Under the pieces are notes generated by a model. It saw nothing but the letters and a program-made list of their open reading frames with translations, was not told where the DNA came from and did no database searches. From CAYNTC01 sp964432925 (lineage in GTDB: Bacteria; Planctomycetota; Phycisphaerae; Sedimentisphaerales; Anaerobacaceae), in NCBI GenBank assembly GCA_964432925.1, contig CAYSPM010000012.1:1-30284 (forward strand): DNA of 30,284 nucleotides, in the 5' to 3' direction. Shown here piece after piece: positions 1-7,026 of the stretch; the stretch's first letter is position 1; the number at the start of each line of letters is the position of its first letter. Made by a program: the position numbers and the translations under genes.

Positions 1-1416
1 CTTGTTAGCCAGATACCATCGGTAATAATCTCCGTTAGTTCGGGCTTTCTGGTGACGAAGATATCTTCGAGCCGCAGTGTAGGTCAGGATCTCTCAAAGC
101 AGTTTCTCAGAAGCAGTCAGCCGTTGATGATGGCGGCCATCATCATCGCATCAATGGCGTTTGTTCCCGGTCTGCCTAAGGTGCAATTCTTACTCCTGGG
201 TGCCGGCACTGCGCTACTTGGCAGACTCGCAGCGAAATCCGAAAAGAAACCTCAAAAACCAGCTCAAACCACATTAACGAAAGCCGAACAAGAACCTGTT
301 GAGCAACTTCTCGATATCGACAGAATTTCCGTGCACGTAGGCGTGAGACTTATCAGCTTGGTTGACCCTCGAAAAAGCAATAGCATCTTCGAGCGTATAG
401 GTGCTCTTCGTAGAAGCTTTGCACAACAGCTTGGCATCATTATCCCGTTGGTTCGTTTGCGAGATGATATCAATCTCGAACAAAATGCTTACGAGATTAG
501 ACTCTCGGAAATACCGATAGCAGAGGGTCAAATAGAGCCGGATATGTATCTGGCTATGGATCCCGGAACGGTGCAGAAGAAAGTAAAGGGTATAAAAACC
601 AAAGAACCAGTATATGGGCTGCCAGCCTTGTGGATTACACCGCAGAATAAAGAGAACGCTGAGGTAAACGGATATACCGTTATAGATCCTGGGTCTGTTT
701 TCATAACACATCTGTCCGAGACATTGAGGAAACATGCTGATGAACTGCTGACTCGTGAGGATGTGCAGCTTCTAATCGATCGGCTTCGCAAGAACCAGCC
801 GTCTTTAGTTGGAGAACTGGTTGGGGCTGACAACGAAGTATCTGTTGGACTGCTTCAACGTGTGCTAAAGAGCCTGTTGAGAGATCGAATACCAATTCGG
901 GAGTTGACTACGATACTTGAATCATTGGCTGAGCACACCCCAAAGACTAAGAACGCGACGACCCTGACAGAACTGGTCAGGAAATCCCTAAGCAGGACCA
1001 TAACCGAGCAGTACAAGGACGAGGCTGGTAAGATTACAGCGATAACTTTTGACCCGGCATTTGAACATCAGTTGACATCGGCTCTGAAGCAGGAAAGCGG
1101 AGAGCTGAAGCTAACTCTGCCTGCTGAATTTGCTATGGAGACCAGCAGAACAATCGCTCAGGCTTGGAAGGCAGCGATGGATGCGGGCAAAGACAAGGTC
1201 GTCTTGCTGTGTGATTCAAGGCTGCGCTGGCCCTTGACTGGAATGTTATCAAGAACAATCAAGTTATTGCCCGTAATAGCTTATGACGAGATTGTGCTTG
1301 GAACAGATGTGGAGCCGATTGAGACTATCTCCATTCGGGAGACTGAACCCCAAGTGAATCCCGGACAGCAACAGCCAGCCGTGGCGTTAAAAGGAGTAGC
1401 TCAGCCAGTAACGTAA
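1..1416 (+). CDS. flhA: Flagellar export gate protein FlhA, 5' truncated by window edge
   Basis: FlhA is the large inner-membrane export-gate subunit of the flagellar type III secretion system; its cytoplasmic domain docks chaperone-substrate complexes. The frame is open from base 1: the residues before the first possible GTG start (52) read LVSQIPSVIISVSSGFLVTK, matching the conserved FHIPEP-family segment that precedes the last transmembrane helices. The gene therefore begins upstream of the window and GTG 52 is not its start. About 471 residues of the usual 690-700 are present. A hydrophobic pair of helices follows (roughly bases 120-230), then a charged linker and the four-subdomain cytoplasmic region, including ARLRR-like stretches such as LIDRLRKNQPSLVGELV and IPIRELTTILESLAEHTP. 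It ends in a Pro/Gln-rich tail. It is followed by a small membrane protein and fliA. Identity is firm. Confidence 0.95.
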   Translation, partial: LVSQIPSVIISVSSGFLVTKISSSRSVGQDLSKQFLRSSQPLMMAAIIIASMAFVPGLPKVQFLLLGAGTALLGRLAAKSEKKPQKPAQTTLTKAEQEPVEQLLDIDRISVHVGVRLISLVDPRKSNSIFERIGALRRSFAQQLGIIIPLVRLRDDINLEQNAYEIRLSEIPIAEGQIEPDMYLAMDPGTVQKKVKGIKTKEPVYGLPALWITPQNKENAEVNGYTVIDPGSVFITHLSETLRKHADELLTREDVQLLIDRLRKNQPSLVGELVGADNEVSVGLLQRVLKSLLRDRIPIRELTTILESLAEHTPKTKNATTLTELVRKSLSRTITEQYKDEAGKITAITFDPAFEHQLTSALKQESGELKLTLPAEFAMETSRTIAQAWKAAMDAGKDKVVLLCDSRLRWPLTGMLSRTIKLLPVIAYDEIVLGTDVEPIETISIRETEPQVNPGQQQPAVALKGVAQPVT

Positions 1417-1467
1417 ACTGTGCCTCTTATCAGAGTGGTTACGACGAGAACGATGATTGTAGTGCTT

Positions 1468-1527
1468 GTTCATCGTTCATAGTTCATTGTTGGTTTATCT
1501 ATGGACTACGAACATAGTGCTATGAAC
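1468..1527. repeat. Degenerate heptamer repeat with inverted copy, upstream of 1547 gene
   Basis: Three head-to-tail heptamers of the form GTTCATN occupy 1468-1488. GTTCATAG at 1475-1482 is matched by its reverse complement CTATGAAC at 1520-1527, and CTATG (1499-1503) pairs with CATAG (1512-1516). The element lies in the 130-base gap between flhA and the next gene, just ahead of that gene's ribosome binding site. It resembles the short tandem heptamer elements described in cyanobacteria (STRR type), but that comparison is by form only. Confidence 0.6.
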
Positions 1528-1546
1528 TAATCAGGAGTATTGCAAT

Positions 1547-1792
1547 ATGCCGTTAAATGCTCGATCCATCGGGGTTAGCGTCGCTGTGATATGTTTTTTC
1601 AGCTTGAGCTTTGTCAGTTGGCTTAGCGGACTTTCGCCCTTTGTCTGTTGTAAAAGAGCTTTTATAGGTGCGCTGATAGCATATTTCGCAGCCGGCTTAT
1701 CTACGAAAGCGGTGAACGCTATTTTGACTAACGCAATGATCATGAGTCGGATGAATCGGCACAAGGATAGTGTTGGTGACAGTAGAAACTAA
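1547..1792 (+). CDS. Small two-helix membrane protein in flagellar cluster
   Basis: I do not recognise the family. The 81-residue product has two hydrophobic segments, about residues 8-30 and 38-60, joined by a short loop containing LSPFVCCKRAF. The second helix, small-residue rich (GALIAYFAAGLSTKAV), is followed by a basic tail (MSRMNRHKD). The start is well supported: AGGAG at 1533-1537 sits nine bases before ATG 1547. The 3' end overlaps the preferred fliA start by 17 bases, so the two are probably translationally coupled. It occupies the position where flhF/flhG are often found between flhA and fliA. An accessory role in the flagellar membrane is inference from position only. Confidence 0.7.
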   Translation: MPLNARSIGVSVAVICFFSLSFVSWLSGLSPFVCCKRAFIGALIAYFAAGLSTKAVNAILTNAMIMSRMNRHKDSVGDSRN

Positions 1793-2603
1793 ACATATTT
1801 CTGAGGTTTCCTGTGAATCAGGGCCTGGCCAGCAGCTTGTCACAGACAGCCAGGAACATCTCAAGGCCGTTGCGCTTCGTACGTATTCAGGCCAGAAATG
1901 TCAGGTACTCGACAAGGAGCAGATAATTCAATTACTGCCTATGGTTCGCAAGATAGCTCAGCGTGCGGCAACATATCTAAGGCCGCCATTATCGTTCGAA
2001 GATCTGGTATCAGCAGGTACGATCGGATTGCTCAAAGCTGCCCGTGATTATGACGCTTCCCATCATGCTGAGTTCAAAACGTATGCTTATATCAGAGTCA
2101 AAGGTGCTATTCTTGATGAATTGAGGGGTCTATCACTGCTTCCCGTAAATCTCAACAAACAGGTCCAAAATGCTCTTGAGCTAAGTCGGAAGATCACCGA
2201 GCGAACGGGCAGGGCACCTGCCGATGAGCAGTTGGCTGAAAAACTTGGGATACCGGTAGAGGAACTTTATGAATTGTTCGAAAATGCCCGTGTCCAGCAT
2301 TTTATCTCAATTGACCACGATGGGCAAGAAAGACCTGCACTGCGTGATTTTTTGCCGGCAACTGGCACTCTTACTCCTGATAGCCAAATTCAACAAGATG
2401 AACTCGTAGCCAAACTTACTGAGGCCATACAGCAGTTGGAACCGAGCCGACGGCAGATCATTCTGTTTTACTACCAGCATGACCTAACGATGAAGCAGAT
2501 AGCTGAAATCATGAATATTACTGAGTCGCGTGTCAGTCAATTGCATGCAAGTGCTCTTTTCAACTTATCAGTGAGATTAAGGCAGTGGAAAGATGGCGGA
2601 TAA
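1776..2603 (+). CDS. fliA: RNA polymerase sigma-28 factor (FliA/WhiG family)
   Basis: Directs RNA polymerase to late flagellar promoters. The sequence shows sigma-70 family region 2 (FEDLVSAGTIGLLKAARDYD followed by FKTYAYIRVKGAILDELR), region 3 (LSRKITERTGRAPADEQLAE) and a region 4 helix-turn-helix near the C-terminus (LTMKQIAEIMNITESRVSQL). The layout and the 275-residue length fit FliA/WhiG. The frame allows GTG 1770, TTG 1773 or GTG 1776; AAGGA at 1763-1767 gives usual spacing only for 1776 (eight bases), so I use that. The N-terminal extension before region 2 (about 45 residues) is longer than in enteric FliA. It overlaps the genes on both sides, suggesting one transcript with flhA. The FlgM-like gene at 4707 is its likely anti-sigma partner. 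Confidence 0.93.
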   Translation: MTVETKHISEVSCESGPGQQLVTDSQEHLKAVALRTYSGQKCQVLDKEQIIQLLPMVRKIAQRAATYLRPPLSFEDLVSAGTIGLLKAARDYDASHHAEFKTYAYIRVKGAILDELRGLSLLPVNLNKQVQNALELSRKITERTGRAPADEQLAEKLGIPVEELYELFENARVQHFISIDHDGQERPALRDFLPATGTLTPDSQIQQDELVAKLTEAIQQLEPSRRQIILFYYQHDLTMKQIAEIMNITESRVSQLHASALFNLSVRLRQWKDGG

Positions 2604-2826
2604 TGATTACAATGCAATAAAGCCCGTAGATAGTCTGCACAATGTTACAGGCTTAAGCCCCGTAAAGCAGCGACACGAGCGAAGGCGTCGCCAGAACTTG
2701 CACTCACAGCACGAGAAACAGCCCGAGGAAGAATCGGCAGAATCACCTGACAGCCAGAACCCGGATGAAGAGGTTGCTGGCAACGGCAATGAAAATGATA
2801 AACATTCTATTGATTATCGTGCGTGA
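2593..2826 (+). CDS. Small hydrophilic protein downstream of fliA, function unknown
   Basis: A 77-residue, highly charged protein with no signal peptide or membrane segment. An N-terminal VTGLSPVKQRHERRRRQN block is followed by an acidic Glu/Ser/Asp-rich linker, and it ends in IDYRA. The start ATG 2593 overlaps the fliA end by 11 bases. Small proteins with a basic SPV..R...RR block and an ID-x-R/A tail occur next to motility sigma genes in some other bacteria (from memory, not checked). The low-complexity composition suggests intrinsic disorder. A role in motility is inferred only from tight coupling to fliA. Confidence 0.6.
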   Translation: MADNDYNAIKPVDSLHNVTGLSPVKQRHERRRRQNLHSQHEKQPEEESAESPDSQNPDEEVAGNGNENDKHSIDYRA

Positions 2827-2873
2827 GTGTATATTTCTGTTTGGATAACAGCATTGAAAGGCTAAAATAAGCG

Positions 2874-3134
2874 ATGCGCAAAACAGCAGGACATATTCTT
2901 AGAAGCGATGAGGTCAGGCTCGAAGGCCAGCTAAACCTAAGTGTGTTACCATCTGAGCCAAGACGTACAAGTGCCGCCACGAATGCAGGTGCTCAGAGGG
3001 CAAGCATTGTTCAGAGACACCCTGAATTTGCCGTTATTGAAATAACCTGCTCATGTGGCGCAACAATGTATTTGAGGTGCGATTATTCTAAAGAAAGTTC
3101 TTCTGCTGAGGATTCAAATCCGGTTTCGCGGTAG
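2874..3134 (+). CDS. Small protein with CxCG half zinc-ribbon, function unknown
   Basis: The product has 86 residues. The N-terminal half carries VRLEGQLNLSVLP, the middle is Ala/Arg-rich, and the C-terminal part reads FAVIEITCSCGATMYLRCDY, a beta-strand pair with CxCG and one further Cys. That looks like a reduced zinc-ribbon or rubredoxin-like knuckle. A weak AAAGG lies 12 bases before ATG 2874. It sits in the same orientation between fliA and the lipoprotein genes, with 47 bases before and about 97 after. No function can be named. The Ser-rich last 15 residues look disordered. Confidence 0.55.
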   Translation: MRKTAGHILRSDEVRLEGQLNLSVLPSEPRRTSAATNAGAQRASIVQRHPEFAVIEITCSCGATMYLRCDYSKESSSAEDSNPVSR

Positions 3135-3231
3135 ATATAAAAGAGATGGCAACTATCCTTAGCACTTAAGCGTAAGTTTGGCAGTGTAATCATGTACGTA
3201 GATCAGAGAAGTCATTTTGGAGAAAGACAAA

Positions 3232-3828
3232 ATGCAGATTAGCCCAAAAAACATCTTTCTGCTATTGCCCATGCTTACTCTCTTGAGTTTTGGCTGCGCA
3301 GCTCCACCTGGACGGGTGGACGTAATACTTCCATCCGACGGAGGTAATCAACAAAGTGACGCGGTAGCGAAGAGATTTCAAGAGTCGTCCTCACAAGGTC
3401 GAACCGCGGTGGAGTCTGCTATAGAATTGTCGGAGAAATACGCCAGACTTTCTGAACAGGCCTCGCAGCTTCGCGAAAAAAACAAGGACCTTATCAATGA
3501 AAACGCGATGCTTAAAAAGCAAGCTGCCTCGCTTGAGGCCGAGTTGAAGCAAACGCAAAAAGAGTTAACTGAGGCAAATGACCTCCTGATCAAAATGCTG
3601 ACGGAATTGAACAATTGGAAAACTAATATTTTGGGTTTTCGAAATGAGATGAGGGAAGCTGAGAAGGCGCAGCTCGAAGCGCTATTGAAGTTACTTGAAA
3701 TCCTTGGCGGTGAGATCGAAGCTGAAGCCGTCCAATACCAGGATACGGCTCCGAATGATGTGCTGCCGGACCAATCAGAACAACATGAAGTCCCAACAAC
3801 TCCGAACTTGAGTGAACCAAATGAATAA
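3232..3828 (+). CDS. Coiled-coil lipoprotein in flagellar cluster
   Basis: A predicted lipoprotein: a basic start (MQISPKN), a hydrophobic core and a lipobox LLSFGC, then a Pro/Gly-rich linker. A long coiled coil spans about residues 60-150 (for example LREKNKDLINENAMLKKQAA), followed by an acidic Asn/Pro tail. A TTG at 3217 also opens the frame, but GGAGA at 3219-3223 is eight bases from ATG 3232, and that start gives a clean signal peptide of normal length. The 3' end overlaps the next lipoprotein gene by eight bases. The family is unknown. A structural role at the outer membrane near the flagellar motor is inferred from context. Confidence 0.68.
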   Translation: MQISPKNIFLLLPMLTLLSFGCAAPPGRVDVILPSDGGNQQSDAVAKRFQESSSQGRTAVESAIELSEKYARLSEQASQLREKNKDLINENAMLKKQAASLEAELKQTQKELTEANDLLIKMLTELNNWKTNILGFRNEMREAEKAQLEALLKLLEILGGEIEAEAVQYQDTAPNDVLPDQSEQHEVPTTPNLSEPNE

Positions 3829-4612
3829 CTTGGCAATAACAAAATACCACCATCAGTGCGCAACATACACGAACGGACCTGAGGCAATCTCCATAGGCAT
3901 CTGTCATTGTGCATGTGGGCTTGGCCATCCTGCGCAGCATGGCTTACACCACTTACGGGGGTTGCTTGTTGTAATGTTTGTACTTTTCCTATCAGGCTGC
4001 AGGCTTTACAGGGAGAACGGTCCGATGGGAGGGGCCTATTATATCAATCCGGACAAGGATATACGCAGCATTGGCAGAGTGGCTATGATTGAGTTGGAGA
4101 ATGAGTCGAGCTATCCGCAGATTTCAACAGATGTTACGGAAGCATTGTTCTTGGCACTGCAGAAGAAGCAAATGTTCGGATTGACGGTTGTGACTCAGGA
4201 CGACCCATCGTGGCGAGGTCTACACTCGGAGTTGGATTCAACACCTACATTAAAACAGTTATTGGCAATTCGCGAGATGCTAAAGTGTGATGCGGTGCTT
4301 GTGGGTACTGTCACCGAATATCAACCATACCCACGAATGGCAATTGGCGTCCGCCTGAAGCTTTTGGACTTGAATGATGGGCAAATATTGTGGGCTCTTG
4401 AGCAAGTCTGGGACAGTGCTGACAGGGCTACTGAGACTCGTATTAAGAGGTATTTTCAGTCGCAGATGAGATCTGGTTTTGCCCCTTTGCGAGAAGAGTT
4501 GGTTGTAATGAGCTCGTTAAAATTTATCAAGTTCGTCGCGTACGAGGTGGCAGAGACACTAAATCCCCGACGGCAAGATGAGCGAGCGAAGTATTTTCGC
4601 AACCGATCTTGA
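3821..4612 (+). CDS. Lipoprotein with CsgG/FlgO-like periplasmic domain
   Basis: The lipobox LFLSGC is followed by a soluble domain. Its pattern (IGRVAMIELENES, then VTEALFLALQKKQMFGLTVV, then CDAVLVGTVTEYQPYPR and IGVRLKLLDLNDGQILW) resembles the alpha/beta fold shared by CsgG, LpoB, GNA1162 and the FlgO/FlgT middle domains. Those proteins assemble at the outer membrane or around the flagellar H-ring. The start is uncertain: ATG 3821 overlaps the previous stop but leaves an odd 60-residue Cys/His-rich leader before the lipobox, while TTG 3962 would give a very short signal peptide. Position between fliA and a flgM-like gene suggests a basal-body accessory role; that is inference. Confidence 0.62.
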   Translation: MNNLAITKYHHQCATYTNGPEAISIGICHCACGLGHPAQHGLHHLRGLLVVMFVLFLSGCRLYRENGPMGGAYYINPDKDIRSIGRVAMIELENESSYPQISTDVTEALFLALQKKQMFGLTVVTQDDPSWRGLHSELDSTPTLKQLLAIREMLKCDAVLVGTVTEYQPYPRMAIGVRLKLLDLNDGQILWALEQVWDSADRATETRIKRYFQSQMRSGFAPLREELVVMSSLKFIKFVAYEVAETLNPRRQDERAKYFRNRS

Positions 4613-4706
4613 TATAAATAGCGTGCAAAATTTTACAAAAAGGTCTAAAGTTTTCTTAGAAATTTGCGAAAAAAATATGAATTGTAGACCTTGCAGGGAT
4701 GAAGTA

Positions 4707-4976
4707 ATGATAGATAACATAGAAAGCACCAGAACCCAAGACATTTCAAACAATTCACCGATCAGGCAATCTGATTCTGCTAAAATCCCTTTGGGCGGTG
4801 ATATCGATGTATCCTTGCAGGTCAGCTATGCGTATATCATTAACAGGGCTACTCAAATCCCCCAAACTGACAATAATGCCGTCCAAGAAGCTCGCGATCT
4901 CTTAAAATCTGGCCGGCTCGAAAATGAAGCCAGCACCCGAGCTGCCGCAGAGAACATAGTAAAGCTCGGTATATAG
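4707..4976 (+). CDS. flgM: FlgM-like anti-sigma-28 factor (putative)
   Basis: FlgM binds and inhibits sigma-28 until it is exported through the finished hook-basal body. The 89-residue product has a disordered Asn/Ser/Asp-rich N-terminal half and a helical C-terminal end, VQEARDLLKSGRLENEASTR, followed by AAENIVKLGI. This fits the FlgM C-terminal pattern of a helix, a short polar turn and a terminal helix. An in-frame ATG at 4578 lies inside the preceding gene, but AGGGA at 4695-4699 is seven bases before ATG 4707, and the upstream codons look noncoding (Cys-rich, AT-rich). Size and operon position relative to fliA agree with FlgM. Short length limits certainty. Confidence 0.6.
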   Translation: MIDNIESTRTQDISNNSPIRQSDSAKIPLGGDIDVSLQVSYAYIINRATQIPQTDNNAVQEARDLLKSGRLENEASTRAAAENIVKLGI

Positions 4977-5129
4977 AGAAACAAAGGCAAAATCGACTAT
5001 GTAGCGCTACTGATTATACTGGGCGGCAACCGGTCTTGATGAGCTTTACAAGCTCGGTGAGCACATTATGAACGCGGAGCAAGCGAGAGATTAGCTACAC
5101 CTCGCCGCATTGGTTTAGGACTTTAGGGC
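4977..5129. other. Short gap between FlgM-like gene and HPP gene
   Basis: About 150 bases with no convincing gene. A 20-codon open stretch (5032-5091) could be coincidence or a remnant; no start or binding site supports it. It marks the end of the flagellar block. Confidence 0.4.
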
Positions 5130-5639
5130 ATGCGTCCGACAAACACGGTCAAACCGCTTGGCACAGAAAAAAAACCGGACACATCAATCGTAGGAAAATT
5201 CAAGGAACTCTGGAAATACTATTTTCTGCAGACTCTTCTGGCCACTGTTGTGCTCGCTGTTCTGGTGTTTTTGCTCGGTAAGGAAAAAACCGTATTGATC
5301 AGCACGATGGGCGCGACTACTTTTATCGTATTTGCAATGCCTACTACCATCTCGGCACAGACAAGAAACGTAGTAGGCGGCCATATCGTAGGCCTTGCCT
5401 CCGGAGCGATATTTTATTTCGCTGGTTTTCCGTATATACTGGGATATCCCCTTGCAGTTGGATTAGCCATTTTCCTCATGGTAGCTCTCGATTTTGAACA
5501 TCCGCCGGCCGCAGGCACAGCTTTAGCTGTTGTGATTAATGAGGTTTCCTGCGATGCTTTCATCACAATAATGTTAAGCGCAGTTGTGCTTTCCCAATGC
5601 AGGTACTTCCTCAGAAATCATTTAAAGGACTTGATTTGA
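5130..5639 (+). CDS. HPP family integral membrane protein
   Basis: The HPP family (named for its His-Pro-Pro motif) comprises four-helix inner-membrane proteins; some plant and cyanobacterial members are linked to nitrite transport. The 169-residue product has a hydrophilic 30-residue start. Hydrophobic segments follow at about 32-50, 55-75, 83-115 (probably two helices) and 140-158. The family hallmark EHPPAAGTAL is present before the last helix, along with the conserved STMGATTFIVFAMP segment. No strong Shine-Dalgarno precedes ATG 5130, only a badly spaced AGGG. The substrate is not predictable. No CBS or universal-stress partner follows it. Confidence 0.85.
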   Translation: MRPTNTVKPLGTEKKPDTSIVGKFKELWKYYFLQTLLATVVLAVLVFLLGKEKTVLISTMGATTFIVFAMPTTISAQTRNVVGGHIVGLASGAIFYFAGFPYILGYPLAVGLAIFLMVALDFEHPPAAGTALAVVINEVSCDAFITIMLSAVVLSQCRYFLRNHLKDLI

Positions 5640-6174
5640 GTGACGACTACATTACGCAAGTTGACAAAGGCCAGAGCTAAGCATCAAACGTAGAAGTCGA
5701 GAATTCTTCCGGCAGGGCTCTTGTGGATACACTTTGTTGACCTGTCGAACTGGCTGAAAAGACCAGCTTGATTGCTGCTACGCCTGACATGGAATCCCGC
5801 AGAAATAGCGTCCTCGTTGCTTTTGCTATTGTCAGGTATCCGAGTTGCGGCCAAACTTAAACAGCCGTTGCTGACAAGAGGAACAGATTTGATAACTCTA
5901 CAAGAGATTCGTTTCGTCACTTGGCTAACCCCCAATTAAACTCATGTTACCAGATTCAAGCCGCCAAGTCAAGCAAATTCATGAATTGAAAAGCGAGTAA
6001 GTGAGATGTTTTCCGGTTTTTATGCGAACCTTGTTTTGCATGACTATATTATAGGACGATTAGCAGCTTTCTTGTTGATGTAGTTTAGCTCCGTCGGTAC
6101 AATTCTATAAGCGCGTATTGAAGCACGACTACAGTGAGCCTTTGATGTAGGATCATTACGCAGAGGGGTTGCCG
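5640..6174. other. Long intergenic region, no convincing gene
   Basis: About 535 bases with stop codons in every frame. A minus-strand 83-codon open stretch at 5684-5935 lacks a binding site and any recognisable motif. The final 100 bases hold a plausible promoter for the zinc-ribbon gene (separate entry). The region could hold the remains of a lost gene downstream of the HPP gene. Confidence 0.5.
6075..6103 (+). promoter_or_regulatory. Putative sigma-70 promoter of the zinc-ribbon gene
   Basis: TTGATG at 6075-6080 (four of six matches to the -35 consensus) and TACAAT at 6098-6103 (five of six at -10) are separated by exactly 17 bases. Transcription would start near 6110, giving a 65-base leader before ATG 6175. 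Seen by eye, not scored against background. Confidence 0.42.
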
Positions 6175-6375
6175 ATGCAGATAATCGTGAAATGCCCTCG
6201 TTGCAGCAGCAACTGGATATTGGATGGTTGTGCGGTTGACAGAAGGATAAAATGCAAGAAGTGCGGCAGACTATTCAAGGTTCCTAATTTTGATGAAGTG
6301 CCGAAAGCAGTCAGAGTGGTAAGACGGGCAAAGGGCACTATATATGTGGATCAGACCGGCAAGACTTACGGCTGA
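6175..6375 (+). CDS. MJ0042-type zinc-ribbon mini protein
   Basis: A 66-residue protein. It opens with a zinc ribbon of the MJ0042 type: CPRC near residues 8-11 and CKKCGRLFKVP near residues 27-37, that is, two CxxC knuckles about 17 residues apart. A basic linker follows (VRVVRRAKG), and it ends in a short strand. MJ0042 ribbons are common at the N-terminus of larger proteins in Planctomycetota and Myxococcota; here the ribbon is nearly the entire protein. TTG 6169 also opens the frame, but AGAGGGG at 6162-6167 is seven bases before ATG 6175. The 3' end overlaps the convergent 6366-6782 gene by 10 bases. Nucleic-acid or protein binding is plausible but unproven. Confidence 0.72.
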   Translation: MQIIVKCPRCSSNWILDGCAVDRRIKCKKCGRLFKVPNFDEVPKAVRVVRRAKGTIYVDQTGKTYG

Positions 6376-6782
6376 CGCTGCGATGGTAGCTCTTTGGCGG
6401 CTTTCTGGTTAGGGACTTTTGGTTGTGTTTTTTCTACAGGGGGGTTGTACGGTTTCTTAATGTCAAGTGCGTTTTCGATCCTGCCTATCCTGACCGCAAG
6501 ATTCGTAAGTTTTTCATCGATTGCATCCAGTTTCTTTGCAACTTCCTGAAGATCGGTGCCTACCCTGAACAGATTTCGTTCGGTTAAATCCATGTAGCGG
6601 TCCATTAAACGTTCGTAGGCATCTATTGCTCGACCTGCATCGGTTCTGTGTTCGGGTATGGTAACCTCGGGTCGAACTTCATAAGTTCTTTGACCGCCCT
6701 GAATCGATGTTGACAGCCATATCACCGATAGACAGCATACCGCTACAGCTACAACTACCAACGACTTTTTGGTTACTCTCAT
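6366..6782 (-). CDS. Membrane-anchored or exported coiled-coil protein, unknown
   Basis: A 138-residue product: basic start MRVTKKS, one hydrophobic segment (about residues 7-27) acting as signal anchor or signal peptide, a linker, then a helical coiled coil from about residue 50 to 108 (LQEVAKKLDAIDEKLTNLAV). It ends in a Pro/Lys/Gln-rich tail. GAGGAG lies about eight bases ahead of ATG 6782 on the minus strand. The family is not recognised. It is separated by 244 bases from the efflux operon transcribed in the same direction, so it is probably not part of it. The heptad region suggests self-assembly or pairing with another envelope protein. Confidence 0.62.
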   Translation of the reverse strand: MRVTKKSLVVVAVAVCCLSVIWLSTSIQGGQRTYEVRPEVTIPEHRTDAGRAIDAYERLMDRYMDLTERNLFRVGTDLQEVAKKLDAIDEKLTNLAVRIGRIENALDIKKPYNPPVEKTQPKVPNQKAAKELPSQRQP

Positions 6783-6827
6783 TTCGTAGTCTCCTCTTTT
6801 TTAATCGCAATTCGGGATTTCATCTTG

Positions 6828-6844
6828 ATAAGCCTAAGGCTTAT
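6828..6844. repeat. 17-base palindrome upstream of the coiled-coil gene
   Basis: ATAAGCCT and AGGCTTAT flank a single central A. It sits about 45 bases upstream of the minus-strand start at 6782, where an operator would lie. It has no T-run, so it is unlikely to be an intrinsic terminator. Confidence 0.4.
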
Positions 6845-6892
6845 TGATTTATCGGCAGAAACACACATTTGATAACGCTGATTTACAAAAAA

Positions 6893-6925
6893 CAGGCTGG
6901 TTGCTAAGAGCCTTAAGCTCTCTTA
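6893..6925 (-). terminator. Possible weak terminator of the efflux operon
   Basis: On the minus strand, about 100 bases after the TolC-like gene stop, AGGCT and AGCCT can pair around a 10-base loop and are followed by G and six Ts. A competing inverted repeat (AGAGC/GCTCT type) overlaps the left arm. The five-pair stem makes this a weak call. Confidence 0.28.
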
Positions 6926-7026
6926 CGCAGGCTGAGGGCCGGTAATAATTCCGTGTGAACCACTGAGCATGAGTTTAACAAGTGAATCGTCAGGGATGAT
7001 ATTGGCAGTTCCATGGTACGGCACTA

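Noticed and set aside
264..895. Several minus-strand open frames inside flhA
   Set aside because: They are antisense shadows of a clearly conserved gene, with no binding sites or motifs.
3378..3940. Minus-strand open frames of 178 and 105 codons opposite the lipoprotein genes
   Set aside because: Ser/Cys-rich shadows of the coiled-coil lipoprotein; the plus-strand lipobox and binding site decide for that strand.
5032..5091. Codons reading GLDELYK, similar to the C-terminus of GFP
   Set aside because: No other similarity to GFP before or after, no start and no vector sequence; coincidence of seven residues.
5684..5935. Minus-strand 83-codon open frame in the long intergenic region
   Set aside because: No binding site, no domain and no helpful context; treated as noncoding.
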